Shown here piece by piece: positions 1 through 8,080 of a DNA stretch of 20,815 nucleotides; the stretch's first letter is position 1, and every line of letters begins with the position of its first letter. The stretch lies in NCBI GenBank assembly GCA_904501985.1, contig CAJGCT010000033.1, forward strand, positions 1 to 20,815, written 5' to 3'. Made by a program: the position numbers and the translations under genes. The stretch is from an uncultured Clostridia bacterium. Lineage in GTDB: Bacteria; Bacillota; Clostridia; Oscillospirales; CAG-272. A model generated the notes under the pieces. The model saw only the letters and a list, made by a program, of their open reading frames with translations, did not search any database and had not been told where the DNA came from.

Positions 1-163
1 GGGGCTGATACAGTCCGATTCCCGTTAATATAACTCCGCCAACAACATAGAAAACAAGTATTCGCGCAGGAGTAAGCTTGGTTTTGTCAATGAGTATCTG
101 GGCAATAACGCAAAGTGCGCCGCCAACAATAAATGCCCATAGATACTGAAGCACTTTATCCAT
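1..163 (-). CDS. spoVAE: Stage V sporulation protein AE (SpoVAE), partial
   Basis: This reads from an ATG at 163 to the window edge, giving 54 codons of the N-terminus (MDKVLQYLWAFIVGGALC...). It has one hydrophobic helix, the motif IAQILIDKTKLTPARILV, and the beginning of a second helix. This is the typical opening of SpoVAE, a small integral inner-membrane protein of the spore that works with SpoVAC and SpoVAD in moving dipicolinic acid into the forespore and out at germination. The start overlaps the spoVAD stop by 8 nt, so translational coupling is likely. The rest of the gene lies outside the window. Identification is confident because of both the sequence and the preceding spoVAC-spoVAD order. 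Confidence 0.9.
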   Translation of the reverse strand, partial: MDKVLQYLWAFIVGGALCVIAQILIDKTKLTPARILVFYVVGGVILTGIGLYQP

Positions 164-1166
164 CAGCTCTATCCCCCTCTATGCATACAAGATGTGCGAT
201 TCCAGGTATTGTTAATCCCTGCTGGAGACTTGCGGTGTTCATCATCGCACCCGTTGCAACAAACAGGATACGACCAAGCTTACCTGCCGTAATTTCGGGA
301 AGAATATGACCTGCAAGCACACATCCCGAGCATCCGCATCCCGAGCCGCCGGCGTGAACATCCTGTCTTTCGCGCTCGTATATCATAAGACCGCAGTCCT
401 TGTGCACACCGGAGATGTCATATCCTTCTGACATGAGAAGCTCACCTAATATTCCGCTTCCCTCAAATCCCAGGTCTCCCGTAAAGATCGTGTCAAAATC
501 CTGAGGCTTTGTCCCGGATTCATCAAAATACCGCTTCAGCGTGTCCGCCGCCGCAGGTGCCATTGCCGCGCCCATGTTGGCGTTATCCGTAATTCCTTTG
601 TCGGTAACACGACCCGGAAGCACCTCGGTAATATACGGTGCGCCGGAATGCTCGCCCACAATCAGTGCCGCCGCTCCCGTAACGGTCCACTGCGCGGTAG
701 GGGGACGCTGACCGCCGTATTCAATGGGAAAGCGGAACTGCCTTTCGGCAGAACAGTTGTGGGAGGACGTCACTGCCGCACAGCGTGAGTATTTCCCCGA
801 ATCAATAAGCATGGATGCAAGTACCAAGGATTCCGCCATTGTTGAACAAGCACCGAAAAGCCCGAAAAACTGTGCATCAAAATTGGCAAGACCGTATCCG
901 CTGGAGGTACACTGATTGATAAGGTCTCCTGCAAAAATTGCGTCAATATCGTGTATTTTGAATCCGCCCTTGTCAATGGCGGTATTAAGCGCGATTCTCT
1001 GCATTTCACTCTCGGACTGCTCCCAGGTTGGCATACCGAATGTATCTGTTTCATCGTATTTATCAAAGCACCTTGCAAGCGGACCGTCCATTTCCTTTTT
1101 TCCAACCACTGTGGCGGCACTGAGAATTGACGGTCGGGACGAAAGCTCTATTATTCCCCTCTGCAT
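156..1166 (-). CDS. spoVAD: Stage V sporulation protein AD (SpoVAD)
   Basis: A 336-aa protein with a thiolase/ketoacyl-synthase-like fold, matching the usual SpoVAD length of about 338 aa. Visible features are the GACSTMAESLVLAS segment, whose Cys107 sits where thiolases carry the nucleophile, the RFPIEYGGQRPPTAQWTVTGAAA stretch in two parts, and the glycine-rich GGSGCGCSGC tail region. In Bacillus, SpoVAD is a peripheral protein on the spore inner membrane that binds dipicolinic acid and is needed for its uptake during sporulation. The start codon shares one base with the spoVAC stop (TGATG arrangement), and its own stop lies inside spoVAE, so the three genes are one translationally coupled unit. 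The function is known for the family; the assignment here is from sequence recognition. Confidence 0.95.
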   Translation of the reverse strand: MQRGIIELSSRPSILSAATVVGKKEMDGPLARCFDKYDETDTFGMPTWEQSESEMQRIALNTAIDKGGFKIHDIDAIFAGDLINQCTSSGYGLANFDAQFFGLFGACSTMAESLVLASMLIDSGKYSRCAAVTSSHNCSAERQFRFPIEYGGQRPPTAQWTVTGAAALIVGEHSGAPYITEVLPGRVTDKGITDNANMGAAMAPAAADTLKRYFDESGTKPQDFDTIFTGDLGFEGSGILGELLMSEGYDISGVHKDCGLMIYERERQDVHAGGSGCGCSGCVLAGHILPEITAGKLGRILFVATGAMMNTASLQQGLTIPGIAHLVCIEGDRADG

Positions 1167-1609
1167 CAGAACAACCTCACAATATACAAAATAACGCCGT
1201 AGATAACAGACGCAAGCGTGCCGTACAGTATCACAGGTCCTGCAACCGTAAATATTTTTGCGCCAACGCCAAGTATGAAGCCTTCAGCCTTAGTATCAAT
1301 TGCCGGGGATACCACGGCGTTGGAAAATCCGGTTATTGGCACAAGCGTTCCCGCTCCGGCAAACTTTGCAATATTGTCAAATACATTAAGTGCGGTAAGA
1401 AGCGCCGCCAAAAATATAAGCGATGACGGTACAAGGGATTTCACATTTTCCTCGGTCATTCCAAGCGCGCTGTATAAATCAAAGAGTCCCTGACCGATTA
1501 TACATATAAGTCCCCCAACCAAAAACGCCTTAGCGCAGTCAGACGGCAGGTTTGATTTCGTCGCACGCTTTTCCACATATTTTTTATATGTTTTATCATC
1601 CATATTCAT
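1166..1609 (-). CDS. spoVAC: Stage V sporulation protein AC (SpoVAC)
   Basis: A 147-aa integral membrane protein from ATG 1609 (MNMDDKTYKKYVEKRA...). It has a charged N-terminus followed by about four hydrophobic helices, with FLVGGLICIIGQGLFDLY and KFAGAGTLVPITGFSNAV as the typical SpoVAC signatures. SpoVAC is a mechanosensitive channel-forming component of the dipicolinate channel in spores. An in-frame ATG at 1645 exists, but the 1609 start was preferred: AGGAGG lies about 9 nt upstream of it, and the upstream codons lie in a terminator-like hairpin. The last T of the poly-T run directly abuts the start codon. A forespore-type promoter sits in the loop of that hairpin (described separately), which suggests independent sporulation-time expression. 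Confidence 0.93.
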   Translation of the reverse strand: MNMDDKTYKKYVEKRATKSNLPSDCAKAFLVGGLICIIGQGLFDLYSALGMTEENVKSLVPSSLIFLAALLTALNVFDNIAKFAGAGTLVPITGFSNAVVSPAIDTKAEGFILGVGAKIFTVAGPVILYGTLASVIYGVILYIVRLF

Positions 1610-1658
1610 AAAAAAGCACCTCCTCTTGCTGGTATCATACCCCAAGGGAGGTGCTTTT
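1610..1658 (-). terminator. Intrinsic terminator hairpin overlapping the spoVAC RBS
   Basis: On the minus strand a 12-bp perfect stem (AAAAGCACCTCC at 1658-1647 with GGAGGTGCTTTT at 1623-1612) is extended by CTTG/CAAG around a one-base bulge. It encloses a small GGTAT-G-ATACC inner hairpin and is followed by six T residues (1615-1610). It starts two bases after the HAD gene stop triplet (1661-1663) and ends at the spoVAC start codon. The 3' arm contains the spoVAC Shine-Dalgarno. It should therefore both terminate the upstream transcript and hide the spoVAC RBS in any readthrough transcript. Confidence 0.8.
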
Positions 1659-1663
1659 ATTCA
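1633..1663 (-). promoter_or_regulatory. Candidate forespore (sigma-G/sigma-F type) promoter of spoVAC-AD-AE
   Basis: The minus strand shows TGAATA (1663-1658), 18 nt, then TATGATA (1639-1633). The Bacillus sigma-G -10 consensus is CATNHTA, one mismatch here, with a GYATA/TGNATA-like -35. The same -10 region also matches the sigma-F pattern at all but one fixed position. The TGA of the -35 is the stop codon of the HAD gene. Predicted transcripts would start near 1626, inside the hairpin loop, and lack the hairpin 5' arm. Regulation of spoVA by sigma-G is established in B. subtilis; its use here is inferred. Confidence 0.55.
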
Positions 1664-2305
1664 TATAAGGAAAGCTTCAAGCTCTGATACGGAGCAGGCG
1701 ATAAAATCAGCACCGCATTCTTCGTGCTCTGTCCTATCACCATATCCAAAAGTCACGCCAATACAGGGGATGCCGCACTGATGTGCTCCCTCAACGTCGT
1801 GACGGCGGTCGCCCACCATTACGGCACAGGATTTATCGAACGGGTATTTCTCATGTGCGTAATCTATGACCTCCGCCTTTTTAACCCTCGTTCCGTCAAG
1901 CTCACTTCCGAATGTGGCGGAAAAATACTTTTTAAGGTCATACCTTTCGAGTATCATATCGGCAAATACAATAGGCTTTGAGGTTGCAAGAATAAGCTCA
2001 CATCCGGCATTTTTAAGCTTTTCAAGCAGTTCGGGGATGCCGTCGTATATCTTCACCTCAAAAATGCCTGTGGGGCGGTAATATTCACGGTAATATTCCA
2101 CCGCTGTTTTTGCCTCATCCTCGGAAAGTCCGAAATATTTAGTAAATGATTCCGCAAGGGGCGGACCGATAAAACAGCCAAGGGATTTGCTGTCGGCATC
2201 AACGCCAAACTTTTTCATTGCATGAACAACTGACTTCGTTATGCCCTCGAATGGGTCGTCAAGGGTTCCGTCAAGGTCAAAAAGAACGTATTTGTACTTT
2301 GGCAT
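1661..2305 (-). CDS. HAD-superfamily hydrolase (phosphoglycolate phosphatase-like)
   Basis: A 214-aa HAD subfamily IA phosphatase. Motif I is FDLDGTLDD with nucleophile Asp10 and acid/base Asp12. Motif II is the Thr/Ser of ATSKP, a conserved Lys follows in RVKKAEVI, and motif IV is GDRRHDVEGA. The cap region lies between motifs I and II. Such enzymes hydrolyse small phosphorylated metabolites in the cytoplasm (phosphoglycolate, pyrophosphate or nucleotides); the substrate cannot be told from sequence. A good RBS (GGGAGG) lies upstream of ATG 2305. The gene lies 32 nt after topB and is probably cotranscribed with it. Its stop codon is followed at once by the terminator hairpin. Confidence 0.88.
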   Translation of the reverse strand: MPKYKYVLFDLDGTLDDPFEGITKSVVHAMKKFGVDADSKSLGCFIGPPLAESFTKYFGLSEDEAKTAVEYYREYYRPTGIFEVKIYDGIPELLEKLKNAGCELILATSKPIVFADMILERYDLKKYFSATFGSELDGTRVKKAEVIDYAHEKYPFDKSCAVMVGDRRHDVEGAHQCGIPCIGVTFGYGDRTEHEECGADFIACSVSELEAFLI

Positions 2306-2337
2306 AAGGTTAGCCTCCCTGTAATATCCGAAATGTT

Positions 2338-4560
2338 TTACCCGAAAGTATAGTCAATGGGTATTCCTTCCACAGGCTTACCGCTTCCCCTCTCAGGGGC
2401 GGCTGACGGCGCATATCCGACACCGTAAGATGCACGCGGACGGTCATTTTCAAACTCAAAAACTACTTTTTCTCCGTCAAGCTTCAGCCTTGCCGAGAAA
2501 TTCGTACCTTTTTTTGATACAAAGCCTTGGATCACGTCAGTTCTGCCGACGGAAAGCAGGTCCTTGGCTTCCGCCACGGAAATATTATGGCCCGCGACGG
2601 TGCTCCAAATGGTAAATTTACAGCCATCCTTGTAGCCTTTGCATCCGTATCCCCGGCGTGTGCGTATCACTTCTCTGCCGCAAAGCGGACATGCACCGAT
2701 AATGTCTCCTGCAAAGCCGGTGGAGTCTGCGGAGTTTCCAAGAGCAAACACTTCCGATATCTCGCGCTCCGCAATCTCAGCGGCACCGCGCACCGTCATC
2801 TCACCGCGGTAAACGCGCTTCAGTGCCCGACCAAGCTCCGCCGTTTTGTATTTATCCATACCGATTCCCATAGCACCAAGGGAATCCACCAAAAATTCTC
2901 CGTCCGGCAGGATGGTGTAAACGTCTTTTTTTAGCTGTATATATCCGGAATTTCTGGCATTGTCGATTATCTGTGTTCTGGTCGCTTCCGTACCAAGCTC
3001 AAGTCCCTCGAACACCGCACGGTATTCCTCCGCATCATCGGCATCGTCATCTTTCTTTGAAAGCTCGTCGCGGAAAGGATTTTTTAGGTAATTGTTAAGC
3101 GTTTCGATGGTGTAGTGCTTCGGTGGTGAGCTTTCCTTTTCGCAGGGCTTAAAATCAATGTTTACCGCGTCCCCTTTTTTAAGAGGCGGCAGAATCTTAT
3201 CTTTCGCCGTATAATCGTCAAATTTTGTCCATCCCGGCTCAAGCATTACCGTACCCTTAAGGGTAAATTCTTCACCGCCGGCAGACGGGTCGCCAACGGC
3301 TATTTTTATCTCGGTTTTATCAACGATACAGTCAAGAGCGCAAAAAACTGCCGCAAATCGGCGCATTATAGCACCGTAAACCACAGCTTCATCCTCTGTG
3401 AGCCGCTTTTTGTCGGGAATTTTAGTGGTAGGGGTCATCGCCGAGTGTGCTTCTATCTTGGAGTCATCGAAAATCTGCTTTGAATCCCTAAATTCCACGG
3501 GATAGCCAAGCTTTGATGTGGCGGCTATTATCCGCTTCACCTTATCCTTTTCGGCAGTGGCAAGATACTCCGAGTTTGTTCGGGGATAGGTCACATAGCC
3601 CTCCTCGTAAAGCTTTTGGAGCACTTCAAGGGAGCGCTGCATTGACATTTTATACTTTTTACCGAGGAATCCCTGAAGCTTTGACAGCGACCACAGTTTT
3701 CCCGGTGACAGCTTGTCCTTTTTGCGCTTCACATCAGTGACCACCGCTCCCATGGCGTTAAGCTCGACGCACCTCTTTTCACAATGTGAAGCCTTATCAC
3801 GCTCAAACTTCGACTTTGACAAAAGCTCGATTTTCTCGCCGCCTGTTTCGGCATCGGAGCGAGGCTGATAATACTTTTCAGGGGTAAAATTCCGTATAGC
3901 GCGGTCTCTCTCGCATATAGCTCGCACGATGGGCACGATTACCCGTCCCACTCTGAGAAGCGTTCCGGCTTTAAGAGTTGCGTATCTTGTAAGATTGATT
4001 CCGTACAGCCAATCCATGTATGTTCGCGCAAATCCCTCATCGGCAAGATTATTGTAAAAGCTCTCGTCGGGTGACTCTGCCACAGCGGCTCTTATAGTTT
4101 CCTCCGTCTGGTCGGGAAGCCAAAGACGGCAGAGCTTTTTGTCTGTCACTGCGAACGGCATTGACGGAGTAAGGTCAAACGCCTTCATTATACACAGTCT
4201 TACGATTATCTCTCCCTCACGGTCCGAGTCTCCTGCATTTATGATGGTATCCACATCCGCACGGCGGCAGAGCTGCTTTATGGTTTCAAATTGCCTTGCA
4301 GTACCGTCATCGCCCTTGCCGGATTTTCTAAGCTCGTAGGAAAATTCCTGCGGAAAGCACGGGAGTCCCTCAAGTGTCCACTTCGCTCCCGGCTCACCGC
4401 CTGTATAATATTCAATATCAGCAAGCGAAAAAAGGTGACCGAAAGCCCAGGTCACCAAATATTCACCTGCGGTATAAAATCCGTTTCCGCGTGGAGCGCC
4501 GCCAAGCGCACTCACAATAGAGCGCGCAAGGCTTGGCTTTTCAGCAATTATCAGCTTCAT
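2338..4560 (-). CDS. topB: DNA topoisomerase III (type IA)
   Basis: A 740-aa type IA topoisomerase that relaxes or decatenates single-stranded-region DNA through a transient 5'-phosphotyrosine link. The Toprim domain opens the protein, with Glu7 in IIAEKPS and the metal-binding DSDREGE at 111-117. The active-site tyrosine is Tyr325 in the GYVTYPRTNS motif. A C-terminal four-cysteine zinc ribbon (CPLCGREV ... GCKGYKDGC) is followed by a topo III-type C-terminal repeat. The length is normal for Firmicutes TopB. The start ATG overlaps the AEC transporter stop by 4 nt (ATGA), and the Shine-Dalgarno AAGGA lies inside that gene. No IncP-type conjugative neighbours are present, so this looks like the housekeeping chromosomal copy. 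Confidence 0.95.
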   Translation of the reverse strand: MKLIIAEKPSLARSIVSALGGAPRGNGFYTAGEYLVTWAFGHLFSLADIEYYTGGEPGAKWTLEGLPCFPQEFSYELRKSGKGDDGTARQFETIKQLCRRADVDTIINAGDSDREGEIIVRLCIMKAFDLTPSMPFAVTDKKLCRLWLPDQTEETIRAAVAESPDESFYNNLADEGFARTYMDWLYGINLTRYATLKAGTLLRVGRVIVPIVRAICERDRAIRNFTPEKYYQPRSDAETGGEKIELLSKSKFERDKASHCEKRCVELNAMGAVVTDVKRKKDKLSPGKLWSLSKLQGFLGKKYKMSMQRSLEVLQKLYEEGYVTYPRTNSEYLATAEKDKVKRIIAATSKLGYPVEFRDSKQIFDDSKIEAHSAMTPTTKIPDKKRLTEDEAVVYGAIMRRFAAVFCALDCIVDKTEIKIAVGDPSAGGEEFTLKGTVMLEPGWTKFDDYTAKDKILPPLKKGDAVNIDFKPCEKESSPPKHYTIETLNNYLKNPFRDELSKKDDDADDAEEYRAVFEGLELGTEATRTQIIDNARNSGYIQLKKDVYTILPDGEFLVDSLGAMGIGMDKYKTAELGRALKRVYRGEMTVRGAAEIAEREISEVFALGNSADSTGFAGDIIGACPLCGREVIRTRRGYGCKGYKDGCKFTIWSTVAGHNISVAEAKDLLSVGRTDVIQGFVSKKGTNFSARLKLDGEKVVFEFENDRPRASYGVGYAPSAAPERGSGKPVEGIPIDYTFG

Positions 4561-5516
4561 ATAAGACCAAATTCCTTAAGTAAGAATATACCTACAAACA
4601 GAGTAAATACGCTGAGCAGCGTTGATATGAGAAGCACCTGCGCCGCAAGCTCGTGATCGCTTTTCATTTGCTTTGCCATGATGTAGCTCGACACGGCGGT
4701 AGGTCCGCCAAAGATGATATACACAATGCCAAGCTCCACTCCTCTGAAACCAAGCATTATGGCAAATCCCATACAAACGGCAGGTACAAGCACAGTTTTG
4801 CATATACTCGAAAGCACCGCAGTACCGATACGTCCCTTAAGGGATTCAAGCTTAAAGTTTGCCCCAAGGCTGATAAGTGCAAGCGGCATTGACATTTCCG
4901 CAAGATAGGAAAGACTGCGATCCACAATAAGCGGCATTTCAAAAGGCAAAAGCTGCCACAGGAGTGCAAGTACAATGGAAATAATAAGCGGATTTGTACC
5001 AATACTCTTAAAAATCCGAACAACAAGCTGTCCGGGAGTAAGCTTTACATCGGCAGGCGCGTAAATACTCAGTATCACAACCGCAAACACGTTAAAAAGC
5101 GTTACAACTACGGGAAGCACCATAGCGATAACAGAAACACCGGCATCGCCGAACATATTTGCGGCGAGAGTCACGCCAAGTATTGCGGCATTTGAGCGAA
5201 ATGCCCCCTGAATGAAAGCACCCCGCTTTGCATTGTCACGAAGGAATATCGGTACCAAAGCACACAGAAGTATTACCGATACACCTACCGCCCCACAGCA
5301 AAAAAGTATAAGCTTGCCGTTGAAGCTGCTTGCAATATCGGTGGTTGCTATATCCTGAAAAAGCAGGCACGGCAGGCATATTTTAAACACAAGGCTGTCA
5401 CATACGCCAAGGAAACCGTCGCCGAAGAATCTGAATTTTTGGAGCACCGCGCCGAGCACCACAATAACGAATATGGGTGCTACTATATTTAAGCTGTAAA
5501 TAAAACTATCAATCAT
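4557..5516 (-). CDS. AEC-family (auxin efflux carrier-like) transporter
   Basis: A 319-aa integral membrane protein with about ten hydrophobic segments in two halves. It begins NIVAPIFVIVVLGAVLQKFRFF and ends with a segment containing FGGPTAVSSYIMAKQM. This mid-late motif and the overall hydrophobic pattern are those of the AEC family, to which bacterial malate/malonate-type permeases belong. The substrate cannot be inferred. It sits 33 nt after the capA-like gene and overlaps topB by 4 nt, so it is part of the same transcription unit. No linked metabolic gene points to a substrate. Confidence 0.85.
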   Translation of the reverse strand: MIDSFIYSLNIVAPIFVIVVLGAVLQKFRFFGDGFLGVCDSLVFKICLPCLLFQDIATTDIASSFNGKLILFCCGAVGVSVILLCALVPIFLRDNAKRGAFIQGAFRSNAAILGVTLAANMFGDAGVSVIAMVLPVVVTLFNVFAVVILSIYAPADVKLTPGQLVVRIFKSIGTNPLIISIVLALLWQLLPFEMPLIVDRSLSYLAEMSMPLALISLGANFKLESLKGRIGTAVLSSICKTVLVPAVCMGFAIMLGFRGVELGIVYIIFGGPTAVSSYIMAKQMKSDHELAAQVLLISTLLSVFTLFVGIFLLKEFGLI

Positions 5517-5549
5517 TGCTGTGCCTTTCCGTATGTAAAGTCAAATAAC

Positions 5550-6878
5550 TTATTTTAGAAAATCGGGGAGAAATTCCTCATTTACATTATTGGTAGCAAA
5601 GCTTCTTATTTTGTCAAGCGTCCACACACGGCTTGATGCGGTCTGACCGTAGTTGGGATTACCGTGAAGTGCCACAAGCTCCTCTGTGTAGTCTTCCATA
5701 AGATAAACCTGCAAACCGAGGCGCTGTTTGTTGTAATGAGTTACCGTAGGATTGTATATGGGATTTTCTATTTTAATATTTCCGTCCTCGGATTTTACAA
5801 TATCAAATGTAACGATTCCGCCCACAAGATTGAAGTTGTCGTACTGGGTTGAGAGAAGATTGCCGAGGGAATAGATAACCAGCGTGTCACTTCCGTCAGA
5901 TGCCGTGCGCCACTCCATATCCTGTATGATGTGCGGGTGCATACCGATAATAACATCCGCGCCTGCTTCGGTTATTGCCGCGGCAAGGTCACGCTGTGAG
6001 GAGGTAATGCCGTTATTTTCAGATCCCCAGTGCATAACAACGAATACAAGATCAGCAAGCTCCCCTGCTTTTTTTGTCATGCTGACGATTTCGCTTTTAT
6101 CAATATAGGGAATATGCATCTTACTGCCTGCGGAGAGATACATTCCGTTTGTACTGTATGTATATGAAAGCAGCGCAATTGATACGCCCTGCTCCTTAAT
6201 AACGCGGATATTCTCGTAATCGGCTTTGTCGTAGTATCCGCCGATCATAAGAATGTCGTCCTCGCGCTCGTGCCAATAATCAAGGGTTGCCTTATATCCC
6301 GATTCCTTCATATCAAGAACATGGTTGTTTGCAATATTTACAATGTCGAATCCAAGGTCAATAAGCGTATCGCCCACAACCTCGGGAGAGTTGAAGTTGG
6401 GATATCCGTACACTCCGCGGTCATCTCCGCAGATGGCGGTCTCCTGATTGATGAAAGCAATATCCGCATCGGCTACAATGTCGGCGATTCCGTCGTACAT
6501 ATCAATGAAGTTATATTTTTCTCCCTCGCCTGCACGACTGCGCGCATCGAGAAATACGTTCTCATGGATGATATTGTCTCCTGCCGCCAGAAAACGGATA
6601 CGTGTCTCACCGCTCTTAGCGGTGGAAGCCGGCACAGACGGCATATCCGTCACAGACGGCGTATTCGGTGCAGAGGGCACATAGGTTGCCGCAGTGCCGT
6701 CGTGGCGTATATTCACATCGTCTGTGGTATCCCCGAAAGGAGCACCTATAAACGTGGCATTGGGGTCCTGTGTCTCCTCGTTCAAAACAAGTCCCACAGG
6801 GGGCTGTGCATCCTGATTGCATCCGTAAAACGCCGTAATCATCATCAGAACAGCCAATAAAACCGTAGCTTTTTTCAT
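5550..6878 (-). CDS. CapA-family lipoprotein (metallophosphatase-like fold)
   Basis: A 442-aa protein with an N-terminal signal sequence ending in a lipobox-like FYGC (Cys20), so it is probably lipid-anchored on the outer face of the membrane. Residues about 21-90 are a Pro/Thr/Ser-rich linker (PSAPNTPSVTDMPSVP). The CapA/PgsA domain follows with its family motifs AAGDNIIHENVF, FINQETAI, NIANNHVLDM, VMHWGSENN, GMHPHIIQ and YSLGN. CapA proteins are linked to poly-gamma-glutamate or capsule synthesis, but many clostridial copies are orphans like this one, with no pgsB/pgsC-like gene nearby. The true substrate is unknown. A good RBS (GAGAGG) precedes ATG 6878. Confidence 0.9.
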   Translation of the reverse strand: MKKATVLLAVLMMITAFYGCNQDAQPPVGLVLNEETQDPNATFIGAPFGDTTDDVNIRHDGTAATYVPSAPNTPSVTDMPSVPASTAKSGETRIRFLAAGDNIIHENVFLDARSRAGEGEKYNFIDMYDGIADIVADADIAFINQETAICGDDRGVYGYPNFNSPEVVGDTLIDLGFDIVNIANNHVLDMKESGYKATLDYWHEREDDILMIGGYYDKADYENIRVIKEQGVSIALLSYTYSTNGMYLSAGSKMHIPYIDKSEIVSMTKKAGELADLVFVVMHWGSENNGITSSQRDLAAAITEAGADVIIGMHPHIIQDMEWRTASDGSDTLVIYSLGNLLSTQYDNFNLVGGIVTFDIVKSEDGNIKIENPIYNPTVTHYNKQRLGLQVYLMEDYTEELVALHGNPNYGQTASSRVWTLDKIRSFATNNVNEEFLPDFLK

Positions 6879-6911
6879 TATGTACCTCTCTTCTTTGTTG
6901 TGACAGGCATA

Positions 6912-7298
6912 TTACTTCTTGTCAGCGGAACAGGGCGATTTAAAGAACGCCGCAAGGTCTGCCGACCATCTTCCGCTCTCATCCTTTTTAAAACCAAGCC
7001 ATTTTATGAATTTTTCTTCACAGTCTCCCTCAAAATATGCAAAATGCACACCGTGAAGATCAATAAAGTTCATCGTCTGACGACCCATTATGAACATAGC
7101 CTCGGTATCGTCAGTACCAACTGCCTTTGCAAGATCGCATATAACAGCCGTCTCACCAAGCTTAAATTGGCATATACCCACAAACTCATCGGACACCCAT
7201 GCGCCATACGCAAGGAGATCGGCGTCATACTCCACACGGCATCTTGCGCAAAGCTGTTCCTGGAGCGATTTATCCTGTATCGGTTTGATTATAAGCAT
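6912..7298 (-). CDS. Small GNAT-like protein, function unknown
   Basis: A 128-aa soluble protein. The middle (YGAWVSDEFVGICQFKLGE, about 50-68) looks like the beta-strand pair of a GNAT acyltransferase, and KWLGFKKDESGRW near the C-terminus resembles the final GNAT strand region. No clear acetyl-CoA pyrophosphate-binding Q/RxxGxG/A loop is visible; the nearest is FIMGRQTMNF. It may be a degenerate or divergent member. The Shine-Dalgarno AAGGA lies 11 nt before ATG 7298. It sits between an RluB-type gene and the capA-like gene with gaps of about 35-40 nt, so cotranscription is likely. Confidence is high that it is a gene and low for the fold. Confidence 0.7.
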   Translation of the reverse strand: MLIIKPIQDKSLQEQLCARCRVEYDADLLAYGAWVSDEFVGICQFKLGETAVICDLAKAVGTDDTEAMFIMGRQTMNFIDLHGVHFAYFEGDCEEKFIKWLGFKKDESGRWSADLAAFFKSPCSADKK

Positions 7299-7331
7299 TT
7301 TGTGATTGTTCCTTCCCTACTGTATCAGTTT

Positions 7332-7354
7332 TGCGGCTTTATTTCTTAGCCGCA
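7332..7354 (-). other. Hairpin with the rluB stop codon in its loop
   Basis: A 7-bp perfect GC-rich stem (TGCGGCT at 7332-7338 and AGCCGCA at 7348-7354) has a 9-nt loop containing the TAA stop triplet (7339-7341) of the pseudouridine synthase gene. There is no T-run after it on the minus strand, so it is unlikely to be a full terminator. It could stabilise the mRNA or be chance. Confidence 0.4.
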
Positions 7355-8079
7355 GTGTTCTTTAAATATTCCACCTGAGATTTTGTCAGATGCCGCCATG
7401 TTCCGGGCTTCAGGCTCTGGAGCTTGATGTCACCTATCGCCACACGGGTAAGGCGTTTTACCGTAAGTCCGCACTTTTCGCACATCTTGCGTATCTGACG
7501 GTTTCTTCCCTCATAAAGCTCCATGCGAAGAACCGTTGTTTCCCGGCGCTGATCGTTTTTGAAGGTGTGAACCTCGGTTTTTACGGGCATGATCTCATAG
7601 CCGTCGATAATCATGGGCGACGAGAGCTGTTTTAATGTGGCGCGTTCCGTTTTTCCGTCCACCTCAACATGGTATATTTTCGGTATGGAGTGGCGCGGAT
7701 GGGTAAGCTTGTTTGCAAGCTCTCCGTCATTTGTAAGAAGAAGCAGTCCGTCGGAATCCATATCAAGACGTCCAACAGGATATACTCTCTCACCAACATC
7801 CGAGCAAAGCTCCACAACAGTAGGTCTGCCGCGCTCATCGGACGCCGTAGTCACATATCCGCGCGGCTTGTTGAGCATTATATATATGTATTTTTTAAAG
7901 CCCTGCTTAAGTACACGTCCCTTGTATTCAACAACGTCCGTCTCAGGGCATATTTTCTGTCCTATAACTGCCACCTCGCCGTTGACGCGCACCGCGCCCC
8001 GAGCTATTTCCTGCTCGGCGGCACGGCGGCTCATAAGTCCAAGGTCAGCCATATACTTTTGTAAACGAAGTTCTGTCAT
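7339..8079 (-). CDS. rluB: Pseudouridine synthase, RluB/RsuA family
   Basis: A 246-aa enzyme with an N-terminal S4 RNA-binding domain (about residues 3-60, RLQKYMADLGLMSRRAAEQEI) and a catalytic domain. The family signature is PVGRLDMDSDGLLLLTNDG, where Asp106 is the expected nucleophile. LYEGRNRQIRKMCEKCG follows near the C-terminus. Such enzymes convert a uridine in 23S rRNA (position 2605 region for RluB) to pseudouridine. The scpA-scpB...dacF-rluB order resembles the scpA-scpB-dacB-spmA-spmB-rluB neighbourhood of Bacillus, which favours RluB over RsuA or RluE. The start ATG at 8079 lies directly after the dacF stop with no spacer, so coupling is likely. Confidence 0.9.
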   Translation of the reverse strand: MTELRLQKYMADLGLMSRRAAEQEIARGAVRVNGEVAVIGQKICPETDVVEYKGRVLKQGFKKYIYIMLNKPRGYVTTASDERGRPTVVELCSDVGERVYPVGRLDMDSDGLLLLTNDGELANKLTHPRHSIPKIYHVEVDGKTERATLKQLSSPMIIDGYEIMPVKTEVHTFKNDQRRETTVLRMELYEGRNRQIRKMCEKCGLTVKRLTRVAIGDIKLQSLKPGTWRHLTKSQVEYLKNTAAKK

Positions 8080-8080
8080 T

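Noticed and set aside
1610..1645. Longer SpoVAC starting at the in-frame ATG at 1645
   Set aside because: The extra 12 codons fall in the terminator hairpin; the 1609 start has AGGAGG at the right distance and the expected N-terminus.
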